Shown here: in pieces, positions 21,287 through 22,645 of the stretch | Numbering within the stretch: position 1 is the first letter of the stretch | How the letters are laid out: every line of letters starts with the position of its first letter | NCBI GenBank assembly: GCA_910579435.1 | Contig: CAJTVF010000043.1 | Location: forward strand, 1-22,645 | DNA length: 22,645 bases | Direction of reading: 5' to 3' | Source: an uncultured Oscillibacter sp. | GTDB lineage: Bacteria; Bacillota; Clostridia; Oscillospirales; Oscillospiraceae | The notes under the pieces: model-generated | What the model was told of the DNA's origin: nothing | What the model saw: the letters and a program-made list of their open reading frames with translations, nothing else | The model's database searches: none | Made by a program: the position numbers and the translations under genes

Positions 21287-22216
21287 ATGGATATTCCCGT
21301 TTATCTGGTAGCCGGATTCCTGGACTCCGGCAAGACCAATTTCATCAACAGCGTCCTGGAGGACGGCTTCGCCCGCCAGGACAAGACCCTCCTCCTCCGC
21401 TGCGAGGAGGGCGAGGAGGAGTACAACGAAAACGCCCTGGACAACGTGGCCGTTGTGGACATCGCGGACGAGGCGGACCTGACCTGCTCCCGCATGAAGG
21501 AGCTGGAGAAGAAATACCGCCCCAAGCAGGTCCTCATTGAGTACAACGGTATGTGGCAGATGGAGCGTTTATACCGGGAGGTCCTCCCCGCCAATTGGGT
21601 GCTCTATCAGATCATGACCTTTGTGGAGGCGTCCACCTTCGAGCTCTACGCCAAGAACATGGGCCAGCTGATGATGGAGAAAATCACCAACGCGGACCTG
21701 CTGGTCTTCAACCGGGCAACGCCGGAGCTGCGGGACGCCCTGCGGAAGCGCAACCTCCGCATGGTGAACCGCCGGGCGGACATTTACTTCGAGAACGTGG
21801 ACGGCGCCAGCGAGGACTACCTCACCGGGGAGGAGTGCCCCTTCGACCTAAGCCAGCCCGTCATCGACATTCCCGACGAGGACTTCGGCGTCTGGTACGT
21901 GGACGTGATGGACCACCCGGACCGCTATGCCGGGAAGGAGGTCCACATGAAGCTCCTCATGTGCCACTCCAAGAACTACCCCGGCGTTCACTGTCCCGGC
22001 CGCTTCGCCATGGTCTGCTGCGAAAACGATATCCAGTTCCTGGGACTGGTGGCAAAGGGCATGGGATTGAAGGACTACAAGAACCGGGACTGGGTGGAGG
22101 TCACCGCCCGGATGGCGGTGGAGAACCACGACGCCTACAAGGGCAAGGGCCCGGTGATGCACGTCCTGACCATCGCCCCCTGCCCCAAGCCCGCCCAGGA
22201 CGTGGTGACCTTCTGA
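21287..22216 (+). CDS. CobW-like GTPase fused to a DUF1980/TIGR03943-like C-terminal domain
   Basis: 309 residues from ATG 21287 (TTG 21284 is next to it), behind AAGGAAG. The N-terminal half is a G3E GTPase: Walker A AGFLDSGKTNFINSV at 9-23, VLIEYNGMW in place of the usual IEPSG, and LLVFNRA as a possible base-recognition strand. The GCxCC metal motif is absent. From about 205 on, WYVDVMDHPDRYAGKEVHMK, PGRFAMVCCENDIQFLGLVA and DWVEVTARM resemble the C-terminal domain of TIGR03943/DUF1980 (YcgQ-like) proteins. These accompany DUF318 permeases; no permease gene is in the window. I infer a role in metal trafficking with the preceding gene. Confidence 0.82.
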   Translation: MDIPVYLVAGFLDSGKTNFINSVLEDGFARQDKTLLLRCEEGEEEYNENALDNVAVVDIADEADLTCSRMKELEKKYRPKQVLIEYNGMWQMERLYREVLPANWVLYQIMTFVEASTFELYAKNMGQLMMEKITNADLLVFNRATPELRDALRKRNLRMVNRRADIYFENVDGASEDYLTGEECPFDLSQPVIDIPDEDFGVWYVDVMDHPDRYAGKEVHMKLLMCHSKNYPGVHCPGRFAMVCCENDIQFLGLVAKGMGLKDYKNRDWVEVTARMAVENHDAYKGKGPVMHVLTIAPCPKPAQDVVTF

Positions 22217-22238
22217 CACGCTCCGCAATTTCGCATCA

Positions 22239-22276
22239 AAACGCTCCCCTCCGCTGTGGCGCGGAGGGGAGCGTTT
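22239..22276 (+). terminator. Terminator after the CobW gene pair
   Basis: A perfect 16-base stem (AAACGCTCCCCTCCGC with its complement) and a 6-base loop, 22 bases after the stop. The A-start and T-end of the stem make it usable in both directions. Confidence 0.85.
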
Positions 22277-22328
22277 CGTCATTTCAGGTCCCGGGGAATA
22301 CCCGGAAAAAGCTCCGGGAGACCACGGA

Positions 22329-22495
22329 TTAGGCCTTGTTTGAAAATTGGCGGAATGCCCAACGGTGAGAGATTTTTTCGCCAATCAAGGCAAATTTTCG
22401 CGGGCGGGCTGACGCCCGGCAAGAAAATTTAACGCAGAGTGGCGGAAAATGATCCGCCGTTTTGGGCGTTTAGACTTTTTTCAAACAATGCCTAA
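22329..22495. mobile_element. MITE-like element with 18-bp terminal inverted repeats
   Basis: The left end TTAGGCCTTGTTTGAAAA (22329-22346) is the reverse complement, with one mismatch, of the right end TTTTCAAACAATGCCTAA (22478-22495). TA lies at 22330-22331 and 22493-22494, which would fit a TA target duplication as made by IS630/Tc1-type transposases. The inside has no gene but nested hairpins: AAATTTTC/GAAAATTT (22392-22399, 22423-22430) enclosing GGGCG/CGCCC, and GGCGG/CCGCC (22441-22445, 22454-22458). It could instead be a structured repeat of another kind; copy number in the genome would decide. Confidence 0.65.
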
Positions 22496-22645
22496 CAACT
22501 ATCCCCGGAAAATGTTCGGATTCCACACTGCGGCAGAGCTTTTCGCCGTTGCTTTTCCTGGCCTCCCCTCCCTGTACTAAAAAAACTTATGGAAGCACTG
22601 ATTAAAGCAGGTAAAAGCCAGGCAAACAAACGAAGGTAATAAAAA

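Larger units (their letters stand above)
22217..22645. other. Non-coding right end
   Basis: No convincing gene. It holds a terminator (22239-22276), a short GC-rich structured stretch (around 22288-22322), a MITE-like element (22329-22495), and about 150 bases of unassigned sequence to the edge. An ATG near 22590 opens only 16 codons. Confidence 0.6.

Noticed and set aside
22594..22645. A 16-codon ORF (MEALIKAGKSQANKRR) at the right edge
   Set aside because: Very short, no clear ribosome site, and no context to support translation.

Overview
The window looks like chromosome of a GC-rich, anaerobic, Gram-positive gut-type Clostridia (Oscillospiraceae such as Flavonifractor or Pseudoflavonifractor relatives are my guess, not proven). 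Reasons are the Firmicutes gene orders gdpP-rplI-dnaB, tilS-hpt-ftsH and ylxM-ffh-rpsP-khpA, strong GGAGG ribosome sites, sigma-A type promoters, and an FprA flavodiiron protein. The left 2 kb is visibly less GC-rich and is mobile-element or phage material.

Layout: (1) 1-2051 is a decayed phage/integrative-element end: the C-terminus of a large serine recombinase, a terminator, a chimeric VRR-NUC/membrane ORF, a small membrane protein, and an endolysin gene with an internal deletion. (2) 2159-3268 is a convergent pair, a small cupin and an AraC-type regulator. (3) 3327-11912, minus strand, is a nine-gene probable operon: gdpP, three small related membrane proteins, rplI, dnaB, tilS, hpt, ftsH. 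dnaB/tilS and tilS/hpt overlap. (4) A divergent promoter region at about 11.96-12.07 kb separates gdpP from the plus-strand ylxM-ffh-rpsP-khpA group (12097-14418), which covers SRP and ribosome assembly functions and ends in hairpins. (5) fprA lies on the minus strand with its own promoter. (6) 15841-18875, minus strand: a GntR (YtrA-like) regulator, ABC ATPase, ABC permease, COG2426 membrane protein and a lipoprotein, with a palindromic operator candidate over the promoter. (7) Plus strand: a polytopic membrane protein, then two CobW-type GTPases, one with a long His-rich tandem-repeat linker and one fused to a DUF1980/TIGR03943-like domain, probably for metal (zinc) handling. (8) The right end is non-coding and carries a structured element of about 167 bp with 18-bp inverted termini (MITE-like).

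The most unusual feature is at 9233-9904. Between gdpP and rplI a small membrane/coiled-coil protein gene has been tandemly multiplied. The scars are still readable: a degenerate gdpP 3' end precedes each extra copy, and a degenerate rplI start (M-H-V-I-L-Q) is fused to one of them. This shows how the local duplications happened and explains why the middle copy lost its coiled coil.
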